Source: Thalassospira povalilytica
GTDB taxonomy: Bacteria > Pseudomonadota > Alphaproteobacteria > Rhodospirillales > Thalassospiraceae
Reading direction: 5' to 3'
Assembly (NCBI RefSeq): GCF_002844235.1
Contig: NZ_PGTS01000003.1
Coordinates: forward strand, 186,001 to 250,000
DNA: 64,000 nt
Notes under the pieces: model-generated
Databases searched by the model: none
Told to the model about the DNA's origin: nothing
Seen by the model: only the letters and a program-made list of their open reading frames with translations
Made by a program: the position numbers and the translations under genes
In this document: positions 36,822 through 47,467 of the stretch, in pieces
Position numbering within the stretch: the stretch's first letter is position 1
Layout: each line of letters starts with the position of its first letter

Positions 36822-39545
36822 ATGAACAAGATCGCTGATACATCCGACACCACACCGACCGCGCCTTCCTTTTCCAAAGAGGGCGCAACACCCATGATGA
36901 TGCAGTTCCTTGAAATCAAGGAACAGTATCAGGACTGCTTGCTGTTTTACCGGATGGGCGATTTCTACGAGCTGTTCTTTGACGATGCCGTCAAAGCAGC
37001 CGAAGCCCTTGATATCGCCCTGACAAAACGCGGCAAGCATCAGGGTAACGAAATTCCCATGGCCGGTGTTCCCGTCCACAGTCACGAAACATATCTTCAG
37101 CGTCTTATTCGCAAGGGGTTCCGTGTTGCGGTCTGCGAACAGATGGAAGACCCGGCCGAGGCCAAGAAACGCGGTGCCAAATCCGTGGTCAAACGCGGCG
37201 TTGTCCGCCTGATCACGCCAGGCACCCTGACCGAAGACAGCCTTCTGGATGCGCGGCGCCATAACTATCTGGCAGCCGTATCGGAAGTGCGCGGCAAGGT
37301 CGGCCTGGCCTGGCTTGATATGTCGACCGGCGACTTTTTTGTTCAGCCTTGTGATATGGCCGGTCTGCCTGCGGCCCTGGCCCGGCTTGATCCGGGTGAA
37401 ATCCTGTTTTCGGAAAAGATGCTGAACCGTGCGGACGTGTTTGACATATATGCCGAATACAAAAACATCATCACCCCGCAGCCGACCGCACGTTTCGATC
37501 CCGAAAACGCGCAGCTGCGCCTGAAAAAGCTTTATCAGGTCGAAGCCCTTGATGCCTTTGGCGGGTTTGAGGTTGCCGAACTTTCCGCGGCCGGCGCACT
37601 GATTGATTATGTCGATCTGACCCAGAAAGGCCAGATGCCCCGCCTGTCGCCCCCGACCCGTGTGGCCGAGGGGGCAGCAATGGAAATTGATGCCGCTACC
37701 CGCCGGTCACTGGAACTGATCCAGACCCAGTCGGGCGAGCGCAAGGGATCGCTTCTTTCGGTTATTGATCGCACCAAAACCGGCGCCGGGGCACGTTTGC
37801 TGGCCGCACGCCTGTCGGCCCCGCTGACCAATGCCGATGAAGTCAACAAACGCCTTGATCTGGTCGAATATTTCCATGATCGCGATGCGTTGCGATCCGA
37901 TCTGCGCGCAGCCCTTGGCGAATGTCCCGATATTGAACGCGCGCTTTCGCGTCTGTCGGTCGGGCGTGGTGGTCCGCGTGATCTGGCGGCAATGCGTGAC
38001 GGTTTGTCCTGTGCCTTTGCGATCGGCAATTTGTTGGCCAAACCCGATGGTGGCAATGATGGTCTGACCACACAGCCAGAAGCCCTTGGCGATCACTTGA
38101 CGGCAATGGGGCATCATGGCGACCTGATTGACCTTTTGCGCCGGGCGCTTTCGGAAAATCTGCCGCTTCTGGCCCGTGACGGCGGCTTTATTGCCGGGGG
38201 ATATCACCCGCCGCTTGATGAATTGCGCATGCTTTCAAGCGAAAGCAAAAAGCTGATCGCCAATCTTCAGGCCCGCTATACCGAACAGACCGGGATCAGC
38301 AATCTCAAGGTCAAGCACAACAACGTTCTGGGCTATTTCATCGAAGTATCGGCCAAATCCGCCGACAAGATGATGGAAGAAGACGAATTCATCCACCGTC
38401 AGACCATGGCAAATGCCGTGCGCTTTACGACCGTGGAATTGTCCGAACTTGAAAGCAAGGTTTCCAAGGCCGGTGATCAGACGCTTGCCCTTGAACTTGA
38501 ACTGTTCGAAGAACTGGTAGCAGCCGTTCTTGCCAAGGCAGACGAGATTGCAAGATGCGCACAAGCCCTGGCAGGACTTGATGTATCAGCCGCCCTTTCC
38601 GAACTTGCCCGTGATCAGGGCTGTGTCCGCCCGACCATTGACAACAGCCTTGCCTTTGACATCCGTGGCGGTCGCCATCCGGTGGTTGAAGCGGCCCTGC
38701 GCGAAAATGGCGATGCCCCGTTTGTTGCCAATGACTGCCGCCTTGAAGATGCGCAAAGCCTGTGGCTGATTACCGGTCCGAACATGGCCGGTAAATCGAC
38801 CTTCCTGCGCCAGAATGCGCTGATTGCGGTATTGGCCCAGATCGGTGCCTTTGTTCCGGCCGCCAAGGCCCATATCGGGGTGATTGACCGGCTGTTTTCA
38901 CGCGTGGGTGCGGCTGATGATCTGGCCCGTGGCCGATCGACCTTCATGGTTGAAATGGTTGAAACCGCATCGATCCTTAATCAGGCAACCGACCGGTCGC
39001 TGGTGATTCTTGATGAAATCGGGCGTGGTACGGCAACCTTTGACGGGCTTTCCATTGCCTGGGCGGTTGTTGAAAACCTGCATGAAATCAACAAATGCCG
39101 CGGCCTGTTTGCCACCCACTATCATGAACTGACCGCCCTTGCCGCCAAGCTTGACCATTTGTCCTGCCACACGATGCTGATCAAGGAATGGCAGGGCGAG
39201 GTCGTGTTCCTTCACGAAGTCGGGGCCGGCAGTGCAGACCGGTCATACGGTATTCATGTCGCCCAGCTGGCTGGCCTTCCCAAACCGGTGATCAAGCGCG
39301 CCGAACAGGTTCTCAAGACCCTTGAAAAAGGCGAACAGGGCGGGGCTGTTTCGAAACTTGCCGATGACTTGCCGCTATTTGCCGTTGCCATCGAACAGGC
39401 CGCCAAGGAAGAACGCGCAAGCACGCCTGCCCTGTCTGATGATCAGAAAGCGGTTCTGGACGCAGTGGCCGAACTTGATCCCGACAATATGACACCGCGC
39501 GAAGCACTGGATGCGTTGTATCGTCTGCGATCAATCAACAGCTGA
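36822..39545 (+). CDS. mutS: DNA mismatch repair protein MutS
   Basis: MutS recognises mismatches and, with ATP, recruits MutL. The mismatch-binding [15 protein letters not shown] holds the Phe-x-Glu element (FYE). The connector, lever and clamp domains follow. The ATPase has Walker [10 protein letters not shown], then [19 protein letters not shown] and [16 protein letters not shown]. The C-terminal dimer tetramerisation tail ([21 protein letters not shown]) is intact. Starts at 36792 or 36822 are possible; neither has a good ribosome binding site. The chosen form is 907 aa. Confidence 0.97.
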   Translation: MNKIADTSDTTPTAPSFSKEGATPMMMQFLEIKEQYQDCLLFYRMGDFYELFFDDAVKAAEALDIALTKRGKHQGNEIPMAGVPVHSHETYLQRLIRKGFRVAVCEQMEDPAEAKKRGAKSVVKRGVVRLITPGTLTEDSLLDARRHNYLAAVSEVRGKVGLAWLDMSTGDFFVQPCDMAGLPAALARLDPGEILFSEKMLNRADVFDIYAEYKNIITPQPTARFDPENAQLRLKKLYQVEALDAFGGFEVAELSAAGALIDYVDLTQKGQMPRLSPPTRVAEGAAMEIDAATRRSLELIQTQSGERKGSLLSVIDRTKTGAGARLLAARLSAPLTNADEVNKRLDLVEYFHDRDALRSDLRAALGECPDIERALSRLSVGRGGPRDLAAMRDGLSCAFAIGNLLAKPDGGNDGLTTQPEALGDHLTAMGHHGDLIDLLRRALSENLPLLARDGGFIAGGYHPPLDELRMLSSESKKLIANLQARYTEQTGISNLKVKHNNVLGYFIEVSAKSADKMMEEDEFIHRQTMANAVRFTTVELSELESKVSKAGDQTLALELELFEELVAAVLAKADEIARCAQALAGLDVSAALSELARDQGCVRPTIDNSLAFDIRGGRHPVVEAALRENGDAPFVANDCRLEDAQSLWLITGPNMAGKSTFLRQNALIAVLAQIGAFVPAAKAHIGVIDRLFSRVGAADDLARGRSTFMVEMVETASILNQATDRSLVILDEIGRGTATFDGLSIAWAVVENLHEINKCRGLFATHYHELTALAAKLDHLSCHTMLIKEWQGEVVFLHEVGAGSADRSYGIHVAQLAGLPKPVIKRAEQVLKTLEKGEQGGAVSKLADDLPLFAVAIEQAAKEERASTPALSDDQKAVLDAVAELDPDNMTPREALDALYRLRSINS

Positions 39546-39563
39546 TCGAATATAAACGCATGA

Positions 39564-39606
39564 AAAACAGGCACCTTGCCCCTATATGAGGCAGGTGCCT
39601 GTTTTC
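39564..39606 (+). terminator. Intrinsic terminator after mutS
   Basis: The stem AAAACAGGCACC...GGTGCCTGTTTT (15+ bp) encloses a 9-nt loop, 20 nt after the mutS stop. Confidence 0.9.
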
Positions 39607-39770
39607 ATTTGGGCCTGATGGTGCGGGTTTTTCGGCGTTTGGGCAAAACCTGCGTTCCGGCATGGCACATGCATATGATGCGGACGCAAAACTTTGTCGT
39701 TATTGTATTTGGATAACGGCCCCGAATACGGCACTCAGACCGCAGACCAGCGCCAAGGAAACCGACCAAC

Positions 39771-42512
39771 GTGACCTACAAGATCAAGAAGCAGCGCGAA
39801 ATCATTGACCGGAAAAAAGTCTTTGCCGAGCTTGAAGCCATCGCAAAGGACCCGGAGCTGAAAAGTTTCAAACAGCGCACCGCTGTCCTGAACAAGCTGA
39901 AATCGGTCATGGAAGACGGTCGCACTGTCATTCGCGCCCGTTTCGAAGCCAGCAATTCCGGCCAGGAAACGGTGTTTTCCAACAGCTTCCTGATGGATCA
40001 GGTCGTCCGATTGATCCATGATTTTGCCGTCAGCTTCGTCTATCCCCTGCATAACCCGACCAATGAACAGCGCATGTCGGTGGTTGCAGTTGGCGGATAT
40101 GGTCGCGGCGATATGGCACCGCATTCGGATGTCGATATCCTGTTTCTGTTCCCCTACAAGCAAACCGCCCATGGCGAACAGGTCGTCGAATTCATTCTTT
40201 ATATGTTGTGGGATCTTGGCCTTAAGGTCGGTCATGCCACCCGTTCGGTTGATGATTGCCTGCGTATGGGCAAACAGGACATCACCATCCGCACAAACCT
40301 GCTTGAAAGCCGGTTCGTCTGGGGGGATGAGGATACCTATAATGTCTTTCGCGCCCGGTTCATGGACGAACTGGTCAAGGGCAGCGGTCTTGAATTCATC
40401 GAAAAGAAACTGAACGAACGCGATGAACGCCATGTTCGCATGGGCGATTCACGCTATGTGGTCGAACCCAACGTCAAGGACGGCAAAGGCGGCCTGCGCG
40501 ATCTTCATACCCTGTTCTGGATTGGCAAATATCTGTATCGCGTCAATTCCCCGATGGAACTGGTCGACCTTAAGGTTCTGACCCGCAAGGAAGCGCAAGG
40601 CTTCCTTAAGGCCCAGAACTTCCTGTGGGCGGTGCGCTGCTGGTTGCATTACCTCTCAGACCGCGAAGAAGACCGCCTGACCTTTGACATGCAGCGCGAA
40701 ATCGCATCGCGCCTTGGCTATACCGATCATGCCGGGGCATCGGGTGTCGAACGCTTCATGAAACATTACTACCTGATGGTCAAACATGTCGGCAACCTGA
40801 CGCGGATCTTCTGTGCCGCCCTGGAAGAACGCCATCAGCGCCGCCCGCTGATCCGGTTCCCGGGCAAGCTTTTCGGCACCAAGGAAATCGACGGGTTCGA
40901 ATTGCGCAATGATCGCCTGACGGTCGAAAACCTTAATGTCTTCAAAAAAGACCCGATCAAGATCTTGCGCCTGTTTCTGGTTGCGCATCAGAACGGTGTC
41001 GGCATTCATCCCGAAACCCTGCGCTGGGTGACGCAAAGCCTGAAATTTGTTGATCACAAACTGCAAAATGATCCGGTCGCCAACGAGGTCTTTCTTGAAA
41101 TCCTGACCCAGCGCAACAGCCCGGATGTCGCGCTTCGCAAAATGAACGAAGCCGGTGTTCTTGGCCGGTTTATCCCCGATTTCGGGCGTGTGGTTGCCCA
41201 GATGCAATATGACATGTACCACACCTATACCGTGGACGAGCACACCATCCGCGCGATCGGCATTCTCAATCAGATCGAATGTGGTGAACTGGCCGAAGAT
41301 GCGCCGGTCGCCACCCGGATCATGGGCAAGGTGATTTCGCGCCGGGTACTTTATGTCGCCGTCCTGCTCCATGACATTGCCAAGGGACGTGGCGGCGACC
41401 ATTCCGAACTTGGTGCCGAAGTCGCCGAAAAGCTCTGTCCGCGTCTGGGCCTGTCGCCTGCCGATACCGAAACTGTTGCCTGGCTGGTAAAGGCCCATCT
41501 CTGGATGAGCCTGACCGCATTCAAACGCGACCTTAATGACCCGACCACGATCAAGGCGTTCGGGGATCTGGTGCAGTCACAGGAACGTTTGCGTCTTTTG
41601 CTTTGTCTGACCGTGGCCGATATTCGCGCGGTCGGGCCCAATGTCTGGAACGGTTGGAAAGCAACGCTTTTGCGTGAACTTTACTTTGCCACCGATGATT
41701 TGCTGTCGGGTGGCCTGAATGCCGACAGCCGCGATTCGCGCGTTGCCAATGCCCAGATGGCGCTCCGCGAAGCGCTGGTTGACTGGCCCACTGACGATAT
41801 CGAAGATTTCATCGATCGCGGTTATCCGTCCTATTGGCTCAGTTTCGATACCGATGTTCACGTCCATCATGCCCATCTGACCCGCGAGGCCAAGAAAACC
41901 GGTGCGGAAATCACGGTCGATGTCCGCATCGATACCGAAATTGACGCCACCGAAATCACCGTTCACACCACCGACCATCCTGGCCTGTTTTCCCAGATTG
42001 CCGGTTCGATGGCGCTGTGCGGTGCCAACGTTGTTGATGCAAAGATCCTGACCCTTGCCGACGGCATGGCGCTGGACACCTTTTTTGTCCAGGACACCAA
42101 TGGCGAGGCCTTTAACGATACGGCCAAACTCGAAAAGCTGCGTGAAACTCTTGAACAGGTGATTTCCGGGCGTCTGCGCCCCAGCCATGAAATCGAACGT
42201 CGCCAGACCAAGGACAACAAGCACCGCACTGCGGTGTTCAAGGTCGAACCGAACGTCATCATCGACAACAAGGCCAGCCGCACCCATACGGTGATTGAAA
42301 TTACCGCGCGTGATCGGCTTGGTCTGCTTTATGACATTACCCGTGCCTTGCGTGACCTGTCCTTGCAGATCGCATCGGCCCGTATTTCCACCTTTGGCGA
42401 ACGTGCGGTTGACGTATTTTACGTAAAAGACGTGTTTGGCCTTAAAATCGACAGCCGGACCAAATTTGTCCAGGTCAAGGAAACCCTGACCCAGGCCATC
42501 CAGAACAATTGA
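39771..42512 (+). CDS. glnD: [Protein-PII] uridylyltransferase/uridylyl-removing enzyme
   Basis: GlnD senses glutamine and uridylylates or deuridylylates PII. The nucleotidyltransferase motif GGYGRGDMAPHSDVDILFLF, the GlnD-specific KGGLRDLHT, the HD-domain HDIAKGRGGDHSELG and two C-terminal ACT domains (TTDHPGLFSQIAGSMA and EITARDRLGLLYDITRAL) appear in order. The length of 913 aa is normal. The GTG start at 39771 has AAGGA 10 nt upstream. It is the nitrogen-control counterpart of the ptsN/rpoN block in the same window. Confidence 0.97.
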   Translation: MTYKIKKQREIIDRKKVFAELEAIAKDPELKSFKQRTAVLNKLKSVMEDGRTVIRARFEASNSGQETVFSNSFLMDQVVRLIHDFAVSFVYPLHNPTNEQRMSVVAVGGYGRGDMAPHSDVDILFLFPYKQTAHGEQVVEFILYMLWDLGLKVGHATRSVDDCLRMGKQDITIRTNLLESRFVWGDEDTYNVFRARFMDELVKGSGLEFIEKKLNERDERHVRMGDSRYVVEPNVKDGKGGLRDLHTLFWIGKYLYRVNSPMELVDLKVLTRKEAQGFLKAQNFLWAVRCWLHYLSDREEDRLTFDMQREIASRLGYTDHAGASGVERFMKHYYLMVKHVGNLTRIFCAALEERHQRRPLIRFPGKLFGTKEIDGFELRNDRLTVENLNVFKKDPIKILRLFLVAHQNGVGIHPETLRWVTQSLKFVDHKLQNDPVANEVFLEILTQRNSPDVALRKMNEAGVLGRFIPDFGRVVAQMQYDMYHTYTVDEHTIRAIGILNQIECGELAEDAPVATRIMGKVISRRVLYVAVLLHDIAKGRGGDHSELGAEVAEKLCPRLGLSPADTETVAWLVKAHLWMSLTAFKRDLNDPTTIKAFGDLVQSQERLRLLLCLTVADIRAVGPNVWNGWKATLLRELYFATDDLLSGGLNADSRDSRVANAQMALREALVDWPTDDIEDFIDRGYPSYWLSFDTDVHVHHAHLTREAKKTGAEITVDVRIDTEIDATEITVHTTDHPGLFSQIAGSMALCGANVVDAKILTLADGMALDTFFVQDTNGEAFNDTAKLEKLRETLEQVISGRLRPSHEIERRQTKDNKHRTAVFKVEPNVIIDNKASRTHTVIEITARDRLGLLYDITRALRDLSLQIASARISTFGERAVDVFYVKDVFGLKIDSRTKFVQVKETLTQAIQNN

Positions 42513-42534
42513 CGGGCCGCCTCCGCCCGTTTTT
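42512..42534 (+). terminator. Intrinsic terminator after glnD
   Basis: The stem ACGGGC/GCCCGT with a 7-nt loop is followed by TTTTT, and the stem begins at the last base of the stop codon. Confidence 0.8.
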
Positions 42535-42567
42535 GGCGGGACATTTGGGCTTGGCACATAAAGACAA

Positions 42568-42629
42568 ACCGGATTGATCCAATACCCATGTGGCATCATC
42601 AATACCACCACGGTACGGATCAATCCGGT
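42568..42629. repeat. 13-bp perfect inverted repeat, 36-nt loop
   Basis: ACCGGATTGATCC at 42568-42580 is exactly repeated in reverse complement at 42617-42629. A TACC/GGTA pair continues the stem after a bulge. It could be an RNA hairpin or the ends of a small element. Confidence 0.7.
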
Positions 42630-42861
42630 AGTTCCAATCTCCGCGATCAGAACGGTATTTTTGTCTTTTTGGAAAATTGTGACGGACGAGGAAGGGTAAA
42701 AACCAAACCCAACATCGAGACCTGTTATTCGCGATGTCGTTGTCCTCGGAGTGCAGCAGGTTGAGGTGGATTCCCTTGTTTCCCCGCCCGTCCAATAATG
42801 AGGCTCGCGTCCCAACGAATCCTCAGCGAGATGGAATTTATGCCCGTTACAATCCATTTTC

Positions 42862-42877
42862 TGTGACGGCTGTCACA
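42862..42877. promoter_or_regulatory. Consensus CRP/FNR-superfamily box before murJ
   Basis: TGTGACGGCTGTCACA matches TGTGA-N6-TCACA exactly and is palindromic over 12 of 16 positions outside the spacer centre. It lies 187 nt upstream of murJ in intergenic DNA. Confidence 0.55.
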
Positions 42878-43063
42878 ATCATCGAAAAAAATCACCTGAT
42901 TCAACGACTTTCATATTTTTGTGATATAGCCCAGCCCGTTTTTAAGGTGTCATTACGACTTCTTCACCTTCAGCTGTCAGTTTTGTCGCTCCGGCCTGAT
43001 CATTGCCGCAATTGGCGATCATCACACAAAGCCTGATGCCTCCTTGATACGGAACGCTATTGA

Positions 43064-44614
43064 ATGTCGCTTGTTCGCTCCATCGCTACGGTTAGTGGTT
43101 TCACCTTGTTGTCCCGCCTGCTGGGATTTTGCCGCGACATTCTGATTGCCGGGATGCTGGGTGCCGGGGGCATGGCCGATGCATTCTTTGTCGCGTTCAA
43201 ATTCCCCAACCTGTTTCGCCGACTGTTCGGCGAAGGCGCCTTTTCCGCGGCCTTCATTCCGCTTCTGGCTGGTGACATTGAAAAACGCGGCATGGATGCG
43301 GCCCGCGAATTTGCCGCGCGCGCCATGTCGATGCTGGTTCTGATCACCGGTTTTCTGGTGGCCATCATCGAAATCCTGATGCCCTGGGCGATGTATGTTT
43401 TTGCGCCGGGCTTTGCGGAAAATCCCGAAAAGTTCAATCTTGCGATCGAATTATCGCGGATCACTTTCCCCTATCTTGCTTTCATTTCCGCCGTTGCGCT
43501 GATGTCGGGGGTTCTTAATACCCTTCATCGTTATGCCGCTGCGGCCGGCGCACCCATTATCCTTAATATCTGTCTGATTGCCGCCCTGCTTGGCCTGACA
43601 CCGATGACCGAAACCCCGGCCCATGCGCTGGCATGGGGGGTTGCCGCAGCCGGGGTTGCGCAATTTGTCTGTCTGGTCATTGCCTGCAAACGCGCCGGTT
43701 TTGCCATCAAGTGGCAACTGCCAAAGGTAGATGACCGGGTCAAACTTCTTGGCAAACGCATGATCCCGGGCATGATCGGGGCCGGTGTTTATCAGCTCAA
43801 CCTGCTGATCGATACCATGCTGGCATCACTGGTATCCGATGGTGCGGTATCCTGGCTTTATTATGCCGACCGGGTGCAACAGCTGCCGCTTGGGGTGATC
43901 GGCATTGCGATTGGCACGGCTCTTTTGCCAACGCTTTCACGCCAGTTGCAGGGCGATGACCCGAAAACCGCGATGTATAGCCAGAATCGCGGCATTGAAA
44001 TCGCCCTTTTGCTGACGCTTCCGGCTGCGGTTGCGCTGGGTGTTATGGGGCTTCCGGTGATCAATGTCCTGTTTGAACGCGGGGCGTTCGGGGCCGAAGA
44101 AACCCGCATGACCGGTCTTGCCCTGATTGTCTTTGCCTTTGGCCTTCCGGCATCGGTTCTGGTCAAGGTGCTGGCACCGGGCTTCTTTGCACGTGAAGAT
44201 ACCAAAACCCCGATCCGGATCGGCATTTCGTGCATGATCCTTAATATCGCGCTGATTGTTGCATTGATGCCACTGTTCGGGCATCTCGGCATTGCAGCTG
44301 CGACATCGGTTTCCGTCTGGGTCAATGCCGGATCACTTTGCTTCCTGCTCCATCGCAGGGGCGATCTTGTATTTGATGACCGGCTTGTCAAACGGTTACC
44401 GCGCATTCTGTTGGCATCTGTTCTGATGGGGGCTGCTCTTTGGGTGGCGACCGATATTTTCTGGCAGAATGACGCCCTTTCAGTCACGCGGATAACCATC
44501 ATGACTTTCTGTGTCATTGGGGGATTGGCGGTCTATGGCATCGCTGCCCAACTGCTTGGGGCCACCAGCCTTTCCGAGCTCAAGGCCACTTTCAAACGCG
44601 GAAAAGCCGCCTAG
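43064..44614 (+). CDS. murJ: Lipid II flippase MurJ
   Basis: This MOP-superfamily inner-membrane protein flips lipid II for peptidoglycan synthesis. About 14 hydrophobic segments span 516 aa. The family start VSGFTLLSRLLGFCRDILIAGMLGAG and FRRLFGEGAFSAAFIP are conserved, including the Arg residues of the central cavity. GVYQLNLLIDTMLAS is also typical. The ATG at 43064 has GGAACGC 6 nt upstream. A 76-aa-coding gap with no terminator leads to trpS, so read-through is possible. Confidence 0.96.
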   Translation: MSLVRSIATVSGFTLLSRLLGFCRDILIAGMLGAGGMADAFFVAFKFPNLFRRLFGEGAFSAAFIPLLAGDIEKRGMDAAREFAARAMSMLVLITGFLVAIIEILMPWAMYVFAPGFAENPEKFNLAIELSRITFPYLAFISAVALMSGVLNTLHRYAAAAGAPIILNICLIAALLGLTPMTETPAHALAWGVAAAGVAQFVCLVIACKRAGFAIKWQLPKVDDRVKLLGKRMIPGMIGAGVYQLNLLIDTMLASLVSDGAVSWLYYADRVQQLPLGVIGIAIGTALLPTLSRQLQGDDPKTAMYSQNRGIEIALLLTLPAAVALGVMGLPVINVLFERGAFGAEETRMTGLALIVFAFGLPASVLVKVLAPGFFAREDTKTPIRIGISCMILNIALIVALMPLFGHLGIAAATSVSVWVNAGSLCFLLHRRGDLVFDDRLVKRLPRILLASVLMGAALWVATDIFWQNDALSVTRITIMTFCVIGGLAVYGIAAQLLGATSLSELKATFKRGKAA

Positions 44615-44774
44615 CGGGAATAAATCCGGTCATATGCCGACAAGCTGCTTGACCTGACCTGTCAGGGCGGCTTAACTCCGCGCTGCTTGCTTGCATGCTC
44701 GTCCGCCGGCGGGTGTCCAAAACCTGGCGGAGTATGCAGGCTTTATTGATCATCATTTGAAATGGACGACACCA

Positions 44775-45776
44775 ATGGAACGTGTGTTTTCGGGCGCCCA
44801 GCCCACCGGTAACCTTCATCTTGGCAACTATCTCGGCGCGATCCGCAACTGGGTCGAATTGCAGAAGCAATATGAATGCATCTTCTGTGTTGTTGATATG
44901 CATGCCATCACGGTCTGGCAGGACCCGCACGAACTGCGTTCCAACATTCGCGAACTTGCTGCCAGCATGATTGCATCGGGCATCGATCCGGAAAAACATG
45001 TTCTGTTCAATCAGAGCCAGGTTTCCGCCCATGCCGAACTGGCCTGGATCTTTAACTGTGTTGCGCGCATCGGCTGGATGAACCGCATGACCCAGTTCAA
45101 GGAAAAAGCCGGCAAGCATCGCGAAAACGCGTCCCTTGGCCTTTATGCCTATCCGAGCCTGATGGCGGCGGACATTCTGACCTATAAGGCGACCCATGTT
45201 CCGGTCGGCGAAGATCAGAAACAGCATCTTGAGCTGGCCCGTGATATTGCGTTGAAATTCAACAATGATTACGGCGTCGAAGACTTCTTCCCGCAGCCCG
45301 AGCCGCTTATTCTTGGCCCGGCAACGCGTGTGATGTCATTGCGTGACGGTGCGAAAAAGATGTCCAAGTCCGATGCGTCGGATATGGCGCGCATCAATAT
45401 GACCGACGATGCCGATACGCTGTCGAAAAAAATCCGCAAGGCCAAAACCGATCCGGAACCGCTGCCAAGCGAAGCCGCCGGTCTTGAAGGCCGCCCGGAA
45501 GCCAAGAACCTGATCACCATCTATGCTGCGCTGACCGACAGCACGGTCGATGCGGTTCTTGCTGAGCATGGCGGCACCCAATTCTCGGGCTTCAAACAGG
45601 CGCTGACCGACGTGGTTGTTGATAAACTGGCACCGATCACCGAAGAAATGGCAAAGCTCAATGCCGATCACGCCTATATTGACAGTGTTCTGGCCAAAGG
45701 AGCCGAGCGGGCCAATGCCATTGCCCAGCCGATCCTGCGCGAGGTCAAGGAAATCGTCGGTTTCCTTAACAGCTGA
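44775..45776 (+). CDS. trpS: Tryptophanyl-tRNA synthetase
   Basis: This class I synthetase charges tRNA-Trp. The HIGH-type motif is [20 protein letters not shown], and KMSKS is found as [11 protein letters not shown] around residue 195. [20 protein letters not shown] is a standard TrpRS block. From the ATG at 44775 the protein is 333 aa, normal; 28 further upstream codons in frame are unconserved. It is 160 nt downstream of murJ. Confidence 0.97.
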   Translation: MERVFSGAQPTGNLHLGNYLGAIRNWVELQKQYECIFCVVDMHAITVWQDPHELRSNIRELAASMIASGIDPEKHVLFNQSQVSAHAELAWIFNCVARIGWMNRMTQFKEKAGKHRENASLGLYAYPSLMAADILTYKATHVPVGEDQKQHLELARDIALKFNNDYGVEDFFPQPEPLILGPATRVMSLRDGAKKMSKSDASDMARINMTDDADTLSKKIRKAKTDPEPLPSEAAGLEGRPEAKNLITIYAALTDSTVDAVLAEHGGTQFSGFKQALTDVVVDKLAPITEEMAKLNADHAYIDSVLAKGAERANAIAQPILREVKEIVGFLNS

Positions 45777-45797
45777 TCAGACCCGACGTTAAAAAAC

Positions 45798-45833
45798 AAA
45801 AAGCCCGCCAGTGATAAACAGGCGGGCTTTTTT
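45798..45833. terminator. Bidirectional terminator after trpS
   Basis: The stem AAAAAGCCCGCC/GGCGGGCTTTTT, with loop AGTGATAAACA, separates trpS from the convergent unknown gene. Confidence 0.92.
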
Positions 45834-45852
45834 GATGAGTATCATGCTGTGA

Positions 45853-47313
45853 TCAGATGGCATTGCCCGATGGCCGGGCCTGGTTTTGCTGTTGCATCGC
45901 CTGATACTTTTTCAAACCATCCATCATTGTCTGACTAAACCACGCCCCGACAGGTTCGTCTCCGCCAAGATGGCTTGACGCACGCTGCATCAAGGGATGG
46001 GATTCAGCGTCAGAATTCGGTGCGATATCTCCTGCCGTGTTAGCGCTAACATCGCCGGAATTTCTGGCATTCTGACTGACAGATCGGTCCTGATCCGCAA
46101 CGGCATTGGTACTGGCAACTGCGTCAGCGGCCATGGTCTGGGCCTTATCACGACCAAGGGCTGCGTTAAACCGCGCGGCCATTTCAGCAGCCGAAAGCGG
46201 TGTATTCCCATCATGGAATCCATTTTCCGATTTTGATGCCGACACGTTTTCTTTGGCTGCGTTCAGTTTTGCCGTGCGCGCTTCATGGGCCGCCATTTCA
46301 GGTGAAATGGCAAAGCTTGATCCCTGACGGCTGACACGTCCGCTGCTTTGCGCCCGGGCCCAAACCGTGTTCCCGACGTCGCTGGTCAATGTCGGGCGGC
46401 GCATGGTTTCATGTGATGCTGAATTGGCCGCTACGGTCTGGGCAAGACCTGATGATGCCGGATTGCCGGTTTGGGCTGATGCCATGGCAACGGTCAGTTC
46501 CGCCGGATCCATTGCCGATGCTGCTGGCGTTCCTGTATCGCTTGTCCTGGCTTGGCCAGTCATGTTGGCAGTCATCTGGGCTTGTAACTGAGCGTTCATC
46601 GACTGCGCCGGCCCGTTGCTTTGCGCCCACGGAACGTTCAGATCACTTGCCTTGATGCCGTCGCGAACCGGGTTCACGGCTGCGTTGGACGCCAGAACAG
46701 TTTGATCCACCGGTGCAACAGGCGCGTTTTGCACAATGGTTTCCTGCTCGGCATGTGGTGCTGCCTGTCGTGAGGGCTGCGTGGACTGCGACCCCGTCAT
46801 CCATGGCAGAACAAGATCACCCTGATAGCTGCCATCCGCCGCAGCAAGGCTCATTTCGGAATCGGAACTATTTTCGGATGCATCGGCGATCGCAGTACCG
46901 TTCTCGTCACCACCGCCAAAGCTGTCTTCGACAAAGGCCATGACATGGGCGCCGGTATCTTCACCTGTCACGGCATCGACAACCGCATCGATTGCAGCCC
47001 CGGCCAGACCGAATACCCCGCCAAACAATCCGCCACCAACAACCCGGGCCCCGTTACCGAGCTCGTCCCCGGTAAGTGACCGATAGATCATGCCAACGCC
47101 GGGTATGTGCTGCAAAGGATTGATAACATCAAGCACATCGGAGAACTCGAAGCCGTCCTGGCCGAACATATATTCGGAAAAACTGCGGCCTTCCGATGTT
47201 TCGGAAAGCTGGTCAGCCGCGTTCGACTGGGCAAACTTGCTTCCTGCCCCGTCTCCTGCGACGCCCGGCACGTTACCGGGCGAAATTTGCCGCCAATTTG
47301 CTCCAATCGACAT
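45853..47313 (-). CDS. Large low-complexity protein of unknown function
   Basis: I do not recognise this 486-aa protein. The start ATG has a perfect AGGAGG 7 nt upstream, so it is probably expressed. Residues about 75-125 hold a glycine-rich hydrophobic stretch (VVGGGLFGGVFGLAGAAIDAVV) resembling a glycine zipper. The remainder is Ala/Ser/Asn/Gln-rich and looks disordered, with a short C-terminal helical part (WFSQTMMDGLKKYQAMQQQNQ). There is no signal peptide. It stands alone between trpS and ribA. Confidence 0.7.
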   Translation of the reverse strand: MSIGANWRQISPGNVPGVAGDGAGSKFAQSNAADQLSETSEGRSFSEYMFGQDGFEFSDVLDVINPLQHIPGVGMIYRSLTGDELGNGARVVGGGLFGGVFGLAGAAIDAVVDAVTGEDTGAHVMAFVEDSFGGGDENGTAIADASENSSDSEMSLAAADGSYQGDLVLPWMTGSQSTQPSRQAAPHAEQETIVQNAPVAPVDQTVLASNAAVNPVRDGIKASDLNVPWAQSNGPAQSMNAQLQAQMTANMTGQARTSDTGTPAASAMDPAELTVAMASAQTGNPASSGLAQTVAANSASHETMRRPTLTSDVGNTVWARAQSSGRVSRQGSSFAISPEMAAHEARTAKLNAAKENVSASKSENGFHDGNTPLSAAEMAARFNAALGRDKAQTMAADAVASTNAVADQDRSVSQNARNSGDVSANTAGDIAPNSDAESHPLMQRASSHLGGDEPVGAWFSQTMMDGLKKYQAMQQQNQARPSGNAI

Positions 47314-47467
47314 ATCTGTCCTCCTCTTGCCTGATAATTTGCAAAAGGAGTGCCAGTTTGGAGATCAAATAACCTATTGAAAAATAATGATATTATTCAG
47401 GAACGGTTTTGGGAAAAGCTGCCTGTCGGAATCTTCTGCCGGGTTACGGGATCCCATCCTGGCACAA

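Larger units (their letters stand above)
42513..43063. other. glnD-murJ intergenic region with unexplained structure
   Basis: 550 bp without a supported gene. It contains a 13-bp perfect inverted repeat (42568-42580/42617-42629), a second pairing ACATCG...CGATGT near 42712-42740, and a consensus CRP box (42862-42877). Minus-strand frames running through it are continuations of antisense frames of glnD and have no recognisable domain. Confidence 0.5.

Noticed and set aside
41577..42857. A 426-codon minus-strand frame antisense to glnD and the adjoining gap
   Set aside because: glnD on the plus strand is unmistakable; the antisense frame has no family match and no ribosome binding site, and results from biased codon use.
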